A DNA stretch of 64,000 nucleotides from Agrococcus jejuensis. Its GTDB lineage: Bacteria > Actinomycetota > Actinomycetes > Actinomycetales > Microbacteriaceae. Shown here one piece after another: positions 14,445-23,954 of this stretch; the stretch's first letter is position 1, and every line of letters starts with the position of its first letter. A model generated the notes under the pieces. The model searched no databases. It was not told the DNA's origin and worked only from the letters and a program-made list of their open reading frames with translations. Made by a program: the position numbers and the translations under genes. The stretch lies in contig NZ_LT629695.1 in NCBI RefSeq assembly GCF_900099705.1, forward strand, positions 2,790,001 to 2,854,000, in the 5' to 3' direction.

Positions 14445-15077
14445 TCACACCGTCAGCACCGACCCCGGCTCCACCACGTGGTGCGTGCCGCCGCCCTGCT
14501 CGACGGCCCAGCGGATGCGGTCGTTCGCCATCTGCCTGCCGAAGTCGGAGATCGGCTGCTCGTGCGTCGCGAACGTGGCGCGCGGCGCGACCTCGAGCAC
14601 GAAGTCCATCGCCTCGCCGATCTTCAGCCACGGTGCACCGCACGGCGTCGCGAGCAGCGCGACGGGCCGATCGGGCACCGCGTACGAGTCGCCCGGGTAG
14701 TAGAGGGCGTCGTCGACCATGACGCCGACGTTGTCGACGAGTGGGATCGACGAGTGGATCTCGGCGTGCGTGCCGCCGAAGAACCGCAGCGCGAACGACC
14801 CGAGCGTGCGCTCGTCGCCCGCATCCACGACGTCGACGTCGAAGTCGGATGCGGCCGCCGCGACCCCCGCGGGGCCCACGATCGGCACGCCCCCGGAGGC
14901 GTCGAGCAGCCGCCGGAGGTGCTCGGGCGTCCAGTGGTCGGCGTGCTCGTGCGTCAGCACGATGCCCACGAGGCCGTCGACGTCGAAGTCGGGCGTCAGC
15001 ACGCCCGGGTCGACCACGAGGGTCTCGGCACCCTTGCGGATCGTGAGGCAGGCGTGCACGTGCTTCGTGATCTCCAT
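14445..15077 (-). CDS. Metallo-beta-lactamase-fold hydrolase
   Basis: A 210-residue MBL-fold protein with the zinc motif VLTHEHADHW (H-x-H-x-D-H, about residues 50-55), an early LVVDPGVL strand and a later DALYYPGDSY. It resembles UlaG/YycJ-type small hydrolases rather than beta-lactamases; no signal peptide is present. Substrate unknown. ATG 15077 is chosen because TAGCGT lies seven bases upstream; longer in-frame starts would overlap the divergent gene's promoter. Confidence 0.88.
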   Translation of the reverse strand: MEITKHVHACLTIRKGAETLVVDPGVLTPDFDVDGLVGIVLTHEHADHWTPEHLRRLLDASGGVPIVGPAGVAAAASDFDVDVVDAGDERTLGSFALRFFGGTHAEIHSSIPLVDNVGVMVDDALYYPGDSYAVPDRPVALLATPCGAPWLKIGEAMDFVLEVAPRATFATHEQPISDFGRQMANDRIRWAVEQGGGTHHVVEPGSVLTV

Positions 15078-15084
15078 GATCGTC

Positions 15085-15090
15085 ACGCTA
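15085..15090 (-). promoter_or_regulatory. -10 box of MBL-fold gene
   Basis: TAGCGT seven bases before ATG 15077. Confidence 0.5.
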
Positions 15091-15136
15091 CGCCTGCGTG
15101 GGGTGGGCATCCAGCGGTCGCAGCCATGCTCCGTGC

Positions 15137-15403
15137 ATGACCTACGACCCGCTGCGGATCCCGACCCCGACCGATCTCGCGACCGACGGTCCGGTGCCCG
15201 ACCATCCCTTCGATCGATCGACGCTGCACTGCCCGGTCTACGGTGCGCAGCGCTTCCGCTGGAACCGCATGCAGCAGTTCCTCGACGACCAGCGCTTCAC
15301 GGAGTTCGAGCTCGCCGCGCAGCGCCTGTCGTTCGAGCTCGCGATCTGCACGCACTGCCGCCACGTCATGTGGTTCGAGGCGTCGTGGCATCCGGGCACA
15401 TAG
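15137..15403 (+). CDS. Small hypothetical protein, possible metal-binding
   Basis: An 88-residue protein with no recognised family. The C-terminal half has AICTHCRHVMWF, one CxxC knuckle, and an earlier single Cys in LHCPVYGAQRF, so a full zinc ribbon is not certain. ATG 15137 is preceded by CATGCT six bases upstream. Its stop lies immediately before the promoter of the lipid-kinase gene. Confidence 0.65.
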   Translation: MTYDPLRIPTPTDLATDGPVPDHPFDRSTLHCPVYGAQRFRWNRMQQFLDDQRFTEFELAAQRLSFELAICTHCRHVMWFEASWHPGT

Positions 15404-15406
15404 GCT
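15401..15406 (+). promoter_or_regulatory. -10 box of lipid-kinase gene
   Basis: TAGGCT six bases before GTG 15413. Its TAG is also the stop codon of the preceding small gene. Confidence 0.6.
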
Positions 15407-15412
15407 CGCCCC

Positions 15413-16309
15413 GTGCTCGTCGTCGTCGCCTCCAATCCGCAGGCTCGCTTCGGCCGCTCCGGCCCCGTGGGGGAGCGCGTCGTGCAGGCGCTGCGCGCCG
15501 CCGGCCACGAGGTCGTGCACCGCACGGCCCCCGACTTCGCCGCGCTGCAGCGAGCGGCGCGCGCCGCGGCGCAGCGGGCGGATGCGCTCGTCGTCGTGGG
15601 CGGCGACGGCATGGTGCACCTGGGCGTGAACGCGGTCGGCGGATCGTCGACGCCGCTCGCGATCGTGCCGGCGGGCAGCGGCAACGACTTCGCGACCGAG
15701 ATCGGCATGCCGGGCGTCGAGGAGGCCATCGCGGGCCTGCCCGCGCTGCTCGAGACCGAGCCGGCGCGCTGCGACCTCATCCGCATCCGCCACCCCGACG
15801 GGGAGGCGTTCGCAGCCGGGATCGTGTCGGTGGGCTTCGACGCCGACGTCAACGTGCGCTCGTTCCGCATGACGCGCGTGCCGGCGCGGCTGCGGTACCA
15901 GGCGGCGATCCTCGCGACGCTCGCGAGCCTCACGCACCGCACGTTCCGCATCCGCATCGACGGCGGCGAGGAGCGCACGTGGCGCACGGTGATCGCGGCG
16001 ATCGCGAACCATCGCGTGTTCGGCGGCGGCATCCCGATCGCGCCGACGGCGTCGACGGTCGACGGGCGCCTCACGGGCATCCTCGCCGACGAGCTCTCGC
16101 GGCCGCAGTTCCTCGCGCTGCTCGCGAAGGCGCTCAAGGGACGCCACCTCGCCGACCCGCGCGTGCACGTCGAGGACATCGGCACCGTGACGATCGCGAG
16201 CGACGACGCGACGGTGCTCGCATGCGCCGACGGCGAGATCGTGGGGCGCCTGCCCATCGAGTGCAGCGTCGCCGTGGGAGCGCTGCGAGTGTTCGGCACG
16301 CCTCGCTGA
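15413..16309 (+). CDS. Diacylglycerol/sphingosine kinase-family lipid kinase
   Basis: A 298-residue DAGK-catalytic-domain protein. The nucleotide-binding ALVVVGGDGMVHLGVN (about residues 60-75) and PAGSGNDFATEIG (about 88-100) are diagnostic. The C-terminal half carries the beta-sandwich with GFDADVNVRS and ACADGE. Enzymes of this family phosphorylate diacylglycerol or related lipids at the membrane face using ATP; the substrate cannot be told. The GTG start is set by TAGGCT six bases upstream. Confidence 0.92.
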   Translation: MLVVVASNPQARFGRSGPVGERVVQALRAAGHEVVHRTAPDFAALQRAARAAAQRADALVVVGGDGMVHLGVNAVGGSSTPLAIVPAGSGNDFATEIGMPGVEEAIAGLPALLETEPARCDLIRIRHPDGEAFAAGIVSVGFDADVNVRSFRMTRVPARLRYQAAILATLASLTHRTFRIRIDGGEERTWRTVIAAIANHRVFGGGIPIAPTASTVDGRLTGILADELSRPQFLALLAKALKGRHLADPRVHVEDIGTVTIASDDATVLACADGEIVGRLPIECSVAVGALRVFGTPR

Positions 16310-16332
16310 GGGCGTTCGACGGGTGTGCGAGA

Positions 16333-16350
16333 CCCCCGGGATTCCGGGGC
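16333..16350 (+). terminator. Weak hairpin after lipid-kinase gene
   Basis: CCCCGG-GATT-CCGGGG stem 24 bases after the stop; short and without a T-run, so only a possible terminator. Confidence 0.3.
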
Positions 16351-16430
16351 GACACGCCGTGCTGACCGGCGAGCATGCCTCGTTTTGCATCGCGGGTCAG
16401 GCGTGTGGCATCCTTGTCAGGTTGCAATGC

Positions 16431-16506
16431 GGCCCCATCGTATAGCGGCCTAGTACGTCGCCCTCTCACGGCGGTAACGCGGGTTCGAATCCCGCTGGGG
16501 TCACCA
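16431..16506 (+). tRNA. tRNA-Glu (anticodon CTC)
   Basis: Cloverleaf read directly. The acceptor GGCCCCA pairs with TGGGGTC, with discriminator A and encoded CCA (16504-16506). The anticodon stem TCGCC/GGCGG encloses loop CTCTCAC with CTC at 34-36, and the T-arm is GCGGGTTCGAATCCCGC. 76 bases. Upstream, TTGCAT (16385-16390) and CATCCT (16409-16414) are a weak possible promoter. It is followed by a strong hairpin. Confidence 0.97.
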
Positions 16507-16512
16507 ACATCC

Positions 16513-16546
16513 ACGAAGGCCCGGGCTCCCATGCCCGGGCCTTCGT
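16513..16546 (+). terminator. Terminator hairpin after tRNA-Glu
   Basis: A 14-bp perfect stem (ACGAAGGCCCGGGC with its complement) and a 6-base loop, starting seven bases after the tRNA CCA. There is no T-run, as is common in GC-rich actinobacteria. Confidence 0.8.
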
Positions 16547-16657
16547 CATGTCCGGGATGCGCGTGCTCGAGGCGCGCGTCGGCCGACATAGGTCGCGCAT
16601 GGGATGCCCCGTCACGATGACCCTCGGCCCGCTTCCGGGCCCCGAGAGGAGACCCTC

Positions 16658-17056
16658 ATGCAGTGCCCCACCGACGGCGCGACGCTGGTCATGAGCGAGC
16701 GCAGCGGCATCGAGATCGACTACTGCCCCGACTGCCGGGGCATCTGGCTCGACCGCGGCGAGCTCGACAAGCTCATCGAGCGCTCGTACGGCGAGCCCGA
16801 GCAGCCGGCGGACTCGTGGCAGCAGCGCCAGAGCCAGCAGCAGTGGCCCGGCCAGCCGGTCATGGGCGGCCAGCAGGGCTACGGGCAGCAGCAGGGCTAC
16901 GGCCAGCAGGGCGCGGGCCAGAGCGGCACCGCCGCGATGGTGGGCAAGGTCGCCGATCAGGTCATGAGGCAGGTGCAGAAGCGCTCCGGCGGCCAGCAGC
17001 ACGGCTACGGCCAGCAGCAGGGGCGCCGTAGCTGGCTCGGCGACATCCTGCGCTGA
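16658..17056 (+). CDS. zf-TFIIB-type zinc-ribbon protein
   Basis: A 132-residue protein. The N-terminal zinc ribbon has MQCPTDGATLV and IDYCPDCRGIWLDRGELDKL, the typical zf-TFIIB (PF13453) pattern including GIWLDRGEL. The second half is low-complexity, with Gln/Gly/Tyr repeats (GYGQQ x4) around a short helix AAMVGKVADQVMRQVQK. Role unknown. ATG 16658 has GAGAGGAG seven bases upstream. The Q/G/Y tail looks disordered. Confidence 0.88.
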   Translation: MQCPTDGATLVMSERSGIEIDYCPDCRGIWLDRGELDKLIERSYGEPEQPADSWQQRQSQQQWPGQPVMGGQQGYGQQQGYGQQGAGQSGTAAMVGKVADQVMRQVQKRSGGQQHGYGQQQGRRSWLGDILR

Positions 17057-17071
17057 CCCGCCGTCAGCAGC

Positions 17072-17121
17072 GTTGAGGGTTTCGGCCCGATGTGACCTCG
17101 CATCGGGCCGAAACCCTCAAC
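17072..17121. terminator. 21-bp perfect hairpin, bidirectional terminator candidate
   Basis: GTTGAGGGTTTCGGCCCGATG and its exact complement around an 8-base loop. It lies 15 bases after the zinc-ribbon stop and four bases after the stop of the convergent MetE-like gene, so it can serve both strands. Confidence 0.75.
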
Positions 17122-17125
17122 TGCG

Positions 17126-18325
17126 TCAGGGGCGGGCCAGCGCGGCGCCCTCGCCGATCGCCGCGAGCTTCGCCCACGCGATCTCGGGATGCACGCGGCC
17201 GCCGAGCCCGCAGTCGGTCGAGGCGACGACGCGCTCGGGGCCGACGATCGCCGCGAGCCGCTCGATGCGGTCGGCGACGAGCTGCGGATGCTCCACCACG
17301 TTCGTCGCGTGGCTCACGACGCCCGGCAGCAGCCGCACGTGGTCGGGCAGCGACACGCGCTCCCACACGCGCCACTCGTGCTCGTGCCGCACGTTCGCCG
17401 CCTCGAACGAGATGGCGCCCGCGCCGATCTCGAGCACCTGGTCGACGATGTGCTCGAGCCCGAGGTCGGTGACGTGCGGCCCGTGCCACGATCCCCAGCA
17501 CACGTGCAGCCGCACGCGCTCGGGCGGGATGCCGCGCAGCGCGTGCCGCAGCGCATCCACGCGCACCTGCAGCCACGCGCGGTAGTCGTCGACCGACGGC
17601 TCGGGCGAGATCTGATCCCAGCTCTCGGCGAGCGACGGGTCGTCGACCTGCACGGTGAGGCCGGCGTCGACGATCGCGAGGTACTCCTCGCGCAGCACGT
17701 CGGCCCACGCCCACACGTGCTCCTCGTCGGTCGCGTAGTGGTCGTTGGCGACGCGCGCGCCGGAGCCGGGGGAGAGCGCCGTGAGGAAGCCGTCCTCGAC
17801 GCCCGCCGCATCGACCGCGGCGCGCAGCGCGCGCGCATCCGCAGCGACGGCCTCCTGCCCGACGTACGAGAGCGCGCCCGTCGTCGCGGGGAACTGCACT
17901 GCGCGACGGCCGGCGAGCACGCCGTCGGCGTCGCCGTACGCGCCGGGGAACAGCACGCGGTCGCGGCGATGCGGGAACGACGTCAGGCGGATGCGGCCCG
18001 GCTCGCTCTCGACGTGCGCCGACCGGTACACGTCGTCGTCGGTGAGCGAGAGCCCTGCGACGCGCTGGAACGCGTACGACCACCATGCGCCGTAGTCGAC
18101 GGCCGTCGACATGGCCTTGCCGTACTCGCCGTCGTTCACGAGGCGGATGCCGGCGTCGCGCTGCCGCACGACGACGTCGGCGACGGCTGCGGCGACGAGG
18201 GCGTCGTGCTCGTCGGAGCGCTCGAGCGTGAAGCCGTCGTCGGCGACGCGCCGCGCGGCGTTCGCGGCGAGCAGAGCGGGCGTGCGCGGGAGCGAGCCCG
18301 CGTGGGTCGTGAGGATGTCGGCCAT
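17126..18325 (-). CDS. Cobalamin-independent methionine synthase family protein (MetE C-terminal-like)
   Basis: A 399-residue UROD/MetE-fold protein. It has MADILTTHAGSLPRTP at the N-terminus, the VNDGEYGK segment, VRLHVCWGSWHGPHV (His and Cys of the zinc site), ISFEAAN with the zinc Glu, and VVASTDCGLGGRVHPEIAW with the last zinc Cys. It has only the catalytic half of MetE (full MetE is about 750 residues). Such stand-alone proteins may use methyl or alkyl-thiol substrates other than methyltetrahydrofolate and homocysteine. Neither a B12 nor a SAM riboswitch is seen upstream. Confidence 0.85.
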   Translation of the reverse strand: MADILTTHAGSLPRTPALLAANAARRVADDGFTLERSDEHDALVAAAVADVVVRQRDAGIRLVNDGEYGKAMSTAVDYGAWWSYAFQRVAGLSLTDDDVYRSAHVESEPGRIRLTSFPHRRDRVLFPGAYGDADGVLAGRRAVQFPATTGALSYVGQEAVAADARALRAAVDAAGVEDGFLTALSPGSGARVANDHYATDEEHVWAWADVLREEYLAIVDAGLTVQVDDPSLAESWDQISPEPSVDDYRAWLQVRVDALRHALRGIPPERVRLHVCWGSWHGPHVTDLGLEHIVDQVLEIGAGAISFEAANVRHEHEWRVWERVSLPDHVRLLPGVVSHATNVVEHPQLVADRIERLAAIVGPERVVASTDCGLGGRVHPEIAWAKLAAIGEGAALARP

Positions 18326-18389
18326 CGTCGCCAGCCTCGCACCGGCGCCGCGCAGCGCGCCAGCGTGCGACGCCGCGTGACGGCGGCGG

Positions 18390-18983
18390 TCAGCGGCGCT
18401 GCGGCACGACGCGGCCGGCCGTGCCCGCTGCGACGGCGTTCGCGAGCGCGGCGATGCCCGGCTGCATGCCGACGGCCCCGAAGGCGAGCCCCTTGGACGC
18501 CACGATCCGTCGGTGGCGGTGGGAGAGGTCGCCCACGAGGGCGCTCGCGTCGACGTCGAGCCGAAGCACCTCGCTGCGACCGGCGCCCGTGATGCGAGCG
18601 CCGTGCACCGCCGACCACGGCACCTGCACGCGGCCGACGGGCAGCTGCATCCGCATGCCGGACCCGTCGGCGACGACGCGCTCGCCGATCGACCGCAGCA
18701 CGCCCCACTGGTACGCCGTGAGCGCCAGGAACGCCGCCACGAGCACGACGAGCACGATCGACAGCGCCGCCATGCCGACGGCGATGCCGACCGCCGCCCC
18801 TGTGGGCGACGCGAGCGACTGCCCGACGAGCACGCCGGCACCGACGACGACGAGCGACACGAGCACGACGGGCACGACCATCACGATCACGAGCGGTCGG
18901 TAGACCCGGTCGATCGCGGCGCGGTCGGTCGTGATGACGAGAGGAGCGGCCTCGGATGCGTGCACGAGCCGATCGTCGCGCAT
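18390..18983 (-). CDS. Membrane protein with PH-like C-terminal domain
   Basis: A 197-residue protein with two adjacent membrane helices (about residues 30-55 and 65-90). A cytosolic beta-rich part follows (MQLPVGRVQVPWSAVHGARI, VLRLDVDASALV) resembling bacterial PH/YcxB-like domains, where a W-x-x-V strand follows the helices. The function of such proteins is unknown. It starts 14 bases after the YqhA-type gene and is likely co-transcribed with it. Confidence 0.65.
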   Translation of the reverse strand: MRDDRLVHASEAAPLVITTDRAAIDRVYRPLVIVMVVPVVLVSLVVVGAGVLVGQSLASPTGAAVGIAVGMAALSIVLVVLVAAFLALTAYQWGVLRSIGERVVADGSGMRMQLPVGRVQVPWSAVHGARITGAGRSEVLRLDVDASALVGDLSHRHRRIVASKGLAFGAVGMQPGIAALANAVAAGTAGRVVPQRR

Positions 18984-18997
18984 CCTGGCTGGGAGCG

Positions 18998-19660
18998 TCA
19001 GGCTCCGGGCGTCTCGCCCGACGACCCTGCCGCGGCGTTCGCCATCCCGCGACGCGTCGGCGGCACCGCATCCGCCGGGATCATCTTCGCCACCTGCATG
19101 CGATCGATCACCGCGAGGGCGACGGCCGACAGGATGAACGTCAGGTGGATGATCACCTGCCAGAACGCGCCCTCCGACGTGATGCCCTGCGCCTCGCCGT
19201 CGACCATGGGTCCGACCTCGATGAAGGTGCGCAGCAGGTGGATCGACGAGATGCCGATGATCGCCATCGCGAGCTTCACCTTGAGGATGTTCGCGTTGAC
19301 GTGGCTGAGCCACTCGGGCTCGTCGGGGTGCTCGCGCAGGTCGATCTTCGACACGAACGTCTCGTAGCCGCCGATGATCACCATGATGAGGAGGTTCGCC
19401 ACCATCGCCACGTCGATGAGGCCCAGCACCGAGAGCATGATCGTGGCCTCGTCGATGTGGCCCGTCTCGAGCAGCTCGTGCCACGTCTCGTCGACGACGA
19501 GGTGGTAGAGGTCCACGACGAACACGACGACGTACACGAGCTGCGCGATGACGAGGCCCGCGTAGATCGGCGCCTGCAGCCATCGGCTCGCGAAGATGAA
19601 CCGCGCGATGGTGCGCGCGAACGGCTTGTCGTTGTAGCGGATCGGGGTGCCGTCGGACAC
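18998..19660 (-). CDS. YqhA/UPF0114-family membrane protein
   Basis: A 220-residue integral membrane protein with four hydrophobic helices and the family signatures [32 protein letters not shown] and [13 protein letters not shown] [12 protein letters not shown]. coli YqhA is about 165 residues; this one has an extra C-terminal tail ([13 protein letters not shown]). Function unknown. GTG 19660 follows AGGAG by five bases. Confidence 0.88.
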   Translation of the reverse strand: MSDGTPIRYNDKPFARTIARFIFASRWLQAPIYAGLVIAQLVYVVVFVVDLYHLVVDETWHELLETGHIDEATIMLSVLGLIDVAMVANLLIMVIIGGYETFVSKIDLREHPDEPEWLSHVNANILKVKLAMAIIGISSIHLLRTFIEVGPMVDGEAQGITSEGAFWQVIIHLTFILSAVALAVIDRMQVAKMIPADAVPPTRRGMANAAAGSSGETPGA

Positions 19661-19771
19661 GGATGCTCCTGGATGCGTCGGCCGGGGGAGAGCGTCAGGA
19701 TATCGGCGCTCGCCGGGGGCGCCGCATCCGTCGAACGGCGGACCCCAACGGGCACGGATGGGGTGCGGGCG

Positions 19772-19777
19772 TAGACT
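19772..19777 (+). promoter_or_regulatory. -10 box of the leuC operon
   Basis: TAGACT with a leader of about 28 bases containing AGGAGGG before ATG 19806. No leucine-rich leader peptide or attenuator is visible. Confidence 0.55.
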
Positions 19778-19805
19778 GGCGGACTGGAGCAGGAGGGAAG
19801 GGTCG

Positions 19806-21245
19806 ATGGGCAGGACGCTGGCTGAGAAGGTCTGGGACGACCACGTCGTCGTCAAGGGGGAGGACGGCTCGCCCGACCTCATCTACATCGACCTCCACCT
19901 CGTGCACGAGGTCACGAGCCCGCAGGCCTTCGACGGCCTCCGCCAGGCCGACCGTCCCCTCCGTCGTCTCGACCTCACGGTCGCGACCGAGGACCACAAC
20001 ACCCCGACGATCGACATCGACAAGCCGATCCAGGACCCGACGAGCGCGAAGCAGATCTCGACGCTGCGCGAGAACGCCGCCGAGTTCGGCGTGCGCATCC
20101 ACTCGCTCGGCGACAAGGAGCAGGGCATCGTGCACGTCGTCGGCCCGCAGCTGGGGCTCACGATGCCGGGCATCACCGTCGTGTGCGGCGACTCGCACAC
20201 GTCGACGCACGGCGCGTTCGGCGCGATGGCGTTCGGCATCGGCACGAGCGAGGTCGAGCACGTCATGGCCACGCAGACGCTGCCGCTCAAGCCGTTCAAG
20301 ACCATGGCGATCACGGTCGAGGGCGAGCTGCGTCCCGGCGTGACCGCGAAGGACATCATCCTGGCCGTCATCGCGAAGATCGGCACGGGCGGCGGCGCCG
20401 GCTACGTGTTCGAGTACCGCGGCTCGGCCATCCGCGCGCTGTCGATCGACGGCCGCATGACGATCTGCAACATGTCGATCGAGGCCGGCGCCCGCGCGGG
20501 CATGGTCGCGCCCGACCAGACGACGTACGACTACATCCAGGGCCGCGACCACGCGCCGAAGGGTGCGGACTGGGATGCGGCGGTCGCCTACTGGGACACG
20601 CTGCCCACCGACGACGACGCGGTGTTCGACGCCGAGGTCTTCATCGACGCGAACGAGCTCGAGCCGTTCGTGACGTGGGGCACGAACCCCGGCCAGGGCT
20701 CGCCCCTGTCGGAGGCCGTGCCGGCGCCGGAGTCGTTCAGCGACCCCATCGACCGCGCCGCTGCCGAGAAGGCGCTCGCCTACATGGATCTCGCACCCGG
20801 CACGCCTCTCAAGGACGTCAAGGTCGACACGGTGTTCATCGGCTCGTGCACCAACTCGCGCATGGAGGACCTGCGCGCCGCCGCCGACATCCTGCGCGGC
20901 AAGCGCAAGGCCGAGGGCCTGCGCGTCATGGTCGTGCCCGGCTCGGCGCGCGTGCGCCTCGAGGCCGAGGCCGAGGGCCTCGACCAGGTGTTCAAGGACT
21001 TCGGCGCCGAGTGGCGCTTCGCAGGCTGCTCGATGTGCCTCGGCATGAACCCCGACCAGCTCGCGCCCGGCGAGCGCTGCGCATCCACCTCGAACCGCAA
21101 CTTCGAGGGCCGCCAGGGCAAGGGCGGGCGCACGCACCTCGTGTCGCCGCTCGTCGCGGCCGCGACCGCGATCCGCGGCACGCTCTCGAGCCCGTGGGAC
21201 CTCGCGCAGGACGACCTGCGCGCCGCAGAGGAGGCGGTGGCCTGA
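19806..21245 (+). CDS. leuC: 3-isopropylmalate dehydratase large subunit
   Basis: A 479-residue aconitase-family subunit that isomerises 2- to 3-isopropylmalate in leucine synthesis with LeuD. The [4Fe-4S] cysteines lie in [14 protein letters not shown] and the paired Cys in [29 protein letters not shown] and ATEDHNTPT are substrate/cluster motifs. The length is standard. The AGGAGGG ribosome-binding site is strong. First gene of a seven-gene overlapping run. Confidence 0.98.
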   Translation: MGRTLAEKVWDDHVVVKGEDGSPDLIYIDLHLVHEVTSPQAFDGLRQADRPLRRLDLTVATEDHNTPTIDIDKPIQDPTSAKQISTLRENAAEFGVRIHSLGDKEQGIVHVVGPQLGLTMPGITVVCGDSHTSTHGAFGAMAFGIGTSEVEHVMATQTLPLKPFKTMAITVEGELRPGVTAKDIILAVIAKIGTGGGAGYVFEYRGSAIRALSIDGRMTICNMSIEAGARAGMVAPDQTTYDYIQGRDHAPKGADWDAAVAYWDTLPTDDDAVFDAEVFIDANELEPFVTWGTNPGQGSPLSEAVPAPESFSDPIDRAAAEKALAYMDLAPGTPLKDVKVDTVFIGSCTNSRMEDLRAAADILRGKRKAEGLRVMVVPGSARVRLEAEAEGLDQVFKDFGAEWRFAGCSMCLGMNPDQLAPGERCASTSNRNFEGRQGKGGRTHLVSPLVAAATAIRGTLSSPWDLAQDDLRAAEEAVA

Positions 21246-21853
21246 TGGAGAAGATCTCGACCCTGACCGGCCCGATCATCCCGCTGCGGTCGTCGAACAC
21301 CGACACCGACCAGATCATCCCGGCCGTGTTCCTCAAGCGCGTCACGAAGACGGGCTACGACGACGCGCTGTTCTACCACTGGCGCCAGGACGAGTCGTTC
21401 GTGCTGAACCAGGAGCCGTACCGCCACGGCGGCATCCTCGTGACGGGCCCCGACTTCGGCACGGGCTCGAGCCGCGAGCACGCCGTGTGGGCGCTGCGCG
21501 ACTTCGGCATCACCGCCGTGCTCAGCCCCCGCTTCGGCGAGATCTTCCGCGGCAACTCCGGCAAGCAGGGCCTGCTCACCGGCATCATCCCCGAGGAGGC
21601 CGTCGAGCGCCTCTGGGCGGCCGCCGAGGCGAACCCGGGAATGCAGACCACCGTCGACCTCGTTGCTCGTACCGTGACGATCGGCGACGAGACGATCGAC
21701 TTCCAGATCGACGACTACACGCGCTGGCGCCTCCTCGAGGGCCTCGACGACATCGCGCTCACGCTGCGCGACGAGGAGCGGATCACCGCCTTCGAGGCCT
21801 CCCGTCCCTCGTGGATGCCGAGGACCCTGCCGGTGCAGACGGGAACCAAGTGA
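21245..21853 (+). CDS. leuD: 3-isopropylmalate dehydratase small subunit
   Basis: A 202-residue swivel-domain partner of Leu[17 protein letters not shown] and [18 protein letters not shown] are hallmark motifs. The ATG shares its first base with the leuC stop (TGATG), ensuring coupled subunit synthesis. Confidence 0.98.
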   Translation: MEKISTLTGPIIPLRSSNTDTDQIIPAVFLKRVTKTGYDDALFYHWRQDESFVLNQEPYRHGGILVTGPDFGTGSSREHAVWALRDFGITAVLSPRFGEIFRGNSGKQGLLTGIIPEEAVERLWAAAEANPGMQTTVDLVARTVTIGDETIDFQIDDYTRWRLLEGLDDIALTLRDEERITAFEASRPSWMPRTLPVQTGTK

Positions 21854-23211
21854 ACGCCGACCAGCTCTCCGCGACCTCCGCACGCGCCATCGGCCTCGAC
21901 GTCGACGCGCTGACCGTGCGCGGCGGCAAGCCGCTCGACGGACGCATCGAGATGAAGGGCGCGAAGAACCTCGTCACGAAGGCGATGGTCGCGGCGCTGC
22001 TCGCCGACACCCCGTCCGAGCTGCGCTCGGTGCCCGAGATCAGCGACGTGCGCGTCGTGCGCGGCCTGCTCGAGATCCACGGCGTCGCCGTCGAGACGCT
22101 CGGCGACACCATGCGCCTCGACCCCGCGAACGTCGAGCGCGCCCACGAGACGTCGATCAACGCGCACGCGGGCTCGAGCCGCATCCCGATCCTCTTCTGC
22201 GGACCGCTGCTGCACCGCCTCGGCGAGGCGTTCATCCCCGACCTCGGCGGCTGCCACATCGGCGACCGCCCCATCGACTACCACCTCGAGGTGCTGCGCA
22301 ACTTCGGCGCCGTCGTCGACAAGCTGCCCACCGGCATCCGCATGACGGCGCCCGACGGCCTGCACGGCGCCAAGGTGCGCCTGCCGTACCCGTCGGTCGG
22401 CGCGACCGAGCAGGTGCTGCTCACCGCGACGCGCGCCAAGGGTCGCACCGAGCTGTCGAACGCGGCCGTCGAGCCCGAGATCCTCGACCTCATCGCGATC
22501 CTGCAGAAGATGGGCGCCGAGATCCAGGTCGACACCGACCGCACGATCCGCATCGAGGGCGTCGACCACCTCGTCGGCTACAGCCACACGGCGCTGTTCG
22601 ACCGCAACGAGGCCGCATCGTGGGCCTGCGCGGCCCTCGCGACCGGCGGCGACATCTTCGTCGGCGGCGCGCGCCAGCAGGAGATGACGACGTTCCTCAA
22701 CGTGTACCGCAAGGTCGGTGGCGCGTTCGAGATCGAGGACGACGGCATCCGCTTCTGGCACCCGGGCGGCGACCTCAAGCCCGTCGTCGTCGAGACCGAC
22801 GTGCACCCGGGCTTCATGACCGACTGGCAGCAGCCGCTCGTCGTGGCGCTCGCGAAGGCCAAGGGCATCTCGATCGTGCACGAGACCGTCTACGAGCAGC
22901 GCTTCGGATTCACGGAGGCGCTCGTCGACATGGGCGCGACGATCCAGATCCACACCGAGTGCCTCGGCAGCCACGCGTGCCGCTTCGGCCAGCGCAACTA
23001 CCAGCACTCCGCCGTGATCGCCGGTCCCGTCTCGCTGCGCGGTGCGGACATCGTGGTGCCCGACCTGCGCGGCGGCTTCAGCCACCTCGTGGCGGCGCTG
23101 ACGGCCGAGGGCGAGTCGCGCATCTCGAACGTCGGCATCATCGCGCGCGGCTACGAGCGCTTCATCGAGAAGCTGCAGGTGCTCGGAGCCGACTTCGACG
23201 TCGACGGATGA
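21850..23211 (+). CDS. murA: UDP-N-acetylglucosamine 1-carboxyvinyltransferase
   Basis: A 453-residue enolpyruvyl transferase for the first committed step of peptidoglycan synthesis. It has the [13 protein letters not shown] start of the first lobe (Lys/Asn of the UDP-GlcNAc site). The loop [15 protein letters not shown] carries the phosphoenolpyruvate-binding Cys, and [16 protein letters not shown] has the conserved RGG. The Cys implies the fosfomycin-sensitive form. GTG 21850 overlaps the leuD stop (GTGA). Confidence 0.97.
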   Translation: MNADQLSATSARAIGLDVDALTVRGGKPLDGRIEMKGAKNLVTKAMVAALLADTPSELRSVPEISDVRVVRGLLEIHGVAVETLGDTMRLDPANVERAHETSINAHAGSSRIPILFCGPLLHRLGEAFIPDLGGCHIGDRPIDYHLEVLRNFGAVVDKLPTGIRMTAPDGLHGAKVRLPYPSVGATEQVLLTATRAKGRTELSNAAVEPEILDLIAILQKMGAEIQVDTDRTIRIEGVDHLVGYSHTALFDRNEAASWACAALATGGDIFVGGARQQEMTTFLNVYRKVGGAFEIEDDGIRFWHPGGDLKPVVVETDVHPGFMTDWQQPLVVALAKAKGISIVHETVYEQRFGFTEALVDMGATIQIHTECLGSHACRFGQRNYQHSAVIAGPVSLRGADIVVPDLRGGFSHLVAALTAEGESRISNVGIIARGYERFIEKLQVLGADFDVDG

Positions 23212-23954
23212 CCATGCCCCGCCGCAGCGAGCGCACGCCCGCGTTCCGGGTGCTCGCCGGCGCGGTCGTGCCCTTCATCACGGCCGTCGCCGACGTGCGC
23301 CTGCATCACGCGGAGCGGCTGCCGCAGACGGGCGCGTTCGTGCTCGCGCCGAACCACTTCAGCGAGATCGACCCGCTCGTCATCGGCACTGCCGTGTGGA
23401 AGGCGGGGCGCGCGCCGCGGTTCCTCGCCAAGGAGAGCCTGTTCCGCGTGCCGGTGCTGGGCCGCATCATGCGCGCCACGGGGCAGATCCCCGTCGACCG
23501 CGGCGGCATCGCTCGCGGCGCCGACCCCATGGCCGCCGCGCGAGCACTCGTCGCCGACGAGCTCGCCGTCATCATCTACCCCGAGGGCACGCTCACCCGC
23601 GACCCGGAGCTGTGGCCCATGCGGGGCAAGACCGGTGCCGTGCGCATGGCGCTGCAGGCCGGCGTGCCCGTCATCCCGGTCGCTCACTGGGGCGCCCAGG
23701 AGCTCATGCCCAGGTACGCGAAGGGCATCCGACCGTTCCCGCGCAAGCGCATCGACGTCGTCTTCGGCGAGCCCGTCGACCTCGACGCCTTCCGTGGAGG
23801 ACCTCTCGACCAGGCGACGCTGCTGCGCGCGACCGAGACCGTCATGCAGGCGATCACGCGCATGCTCGGCGAGCTGCGCGGCGCCGAGCCGCCCGCCGAG
23901 CGGTGGGACCCCGCGAAGCGCGGACAGAGCGAGACGGGACGATTCGATGGCTGA
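23208..23954 (+). CDS. plsC: 1-acylglycerol-3-phosphate O-acyltransferase (PlsC-like)
   Basis: A 248-residue membrane-associated acyltransferase. The catalytic block NHFSEID is the N-H-x4-D motif, followed by FRVPVLGRIMRATGQIPVDR and the glycerol-phosphate-binding IIYPEGTLTRD. It probably acylates lysophosphatidate in phospholipid synthesis. ATG overlaps the murA stop (ATGA). It overlaps gpsA by eight bases at its 3' end, so glycerophosphate supply and acylation are coupled. Confidence 0.92.
   Translation: MTMPRRSERTPAFRVLAGAVVPFITAVADVRLHHAERLPQTGAFVLAPNHFSEIDPLVIGTAVWKAGRAPRFLAKESLFRVPVLGRIMRATGQIPVDRGGIARGADPMAAARALVADELAVIIYPEGTLTRDPELWPMRGKTGAVRMALQAGVPVIPVAHWGAQELMPRYAKGIRPFPRKRIDVVFGEPVDLDAFRGGPLDQATLLRATETVMQAITRMLGELRGAEPPAERWDPAKRGQSETGRFDG

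Noticed and set aside
16431..16506. tRNA-Glu as an integration site of a genomic island
   Set aside because: No integrase, no second copy of the tRNA 3' end and no change in composition were seen downstream.
17126..18325. Full methionine synthase (metE)
   Set aside because: Only about 400 residues and lacking the N-terminal half; called a MetE-C-like family protein instead.
19700..19805. Leucine leader peptide/attenuator before leuC
   Set aside because: No short ORF with clustered Leu codons and no alternative hairpins between the TAGACT box and the ATG.
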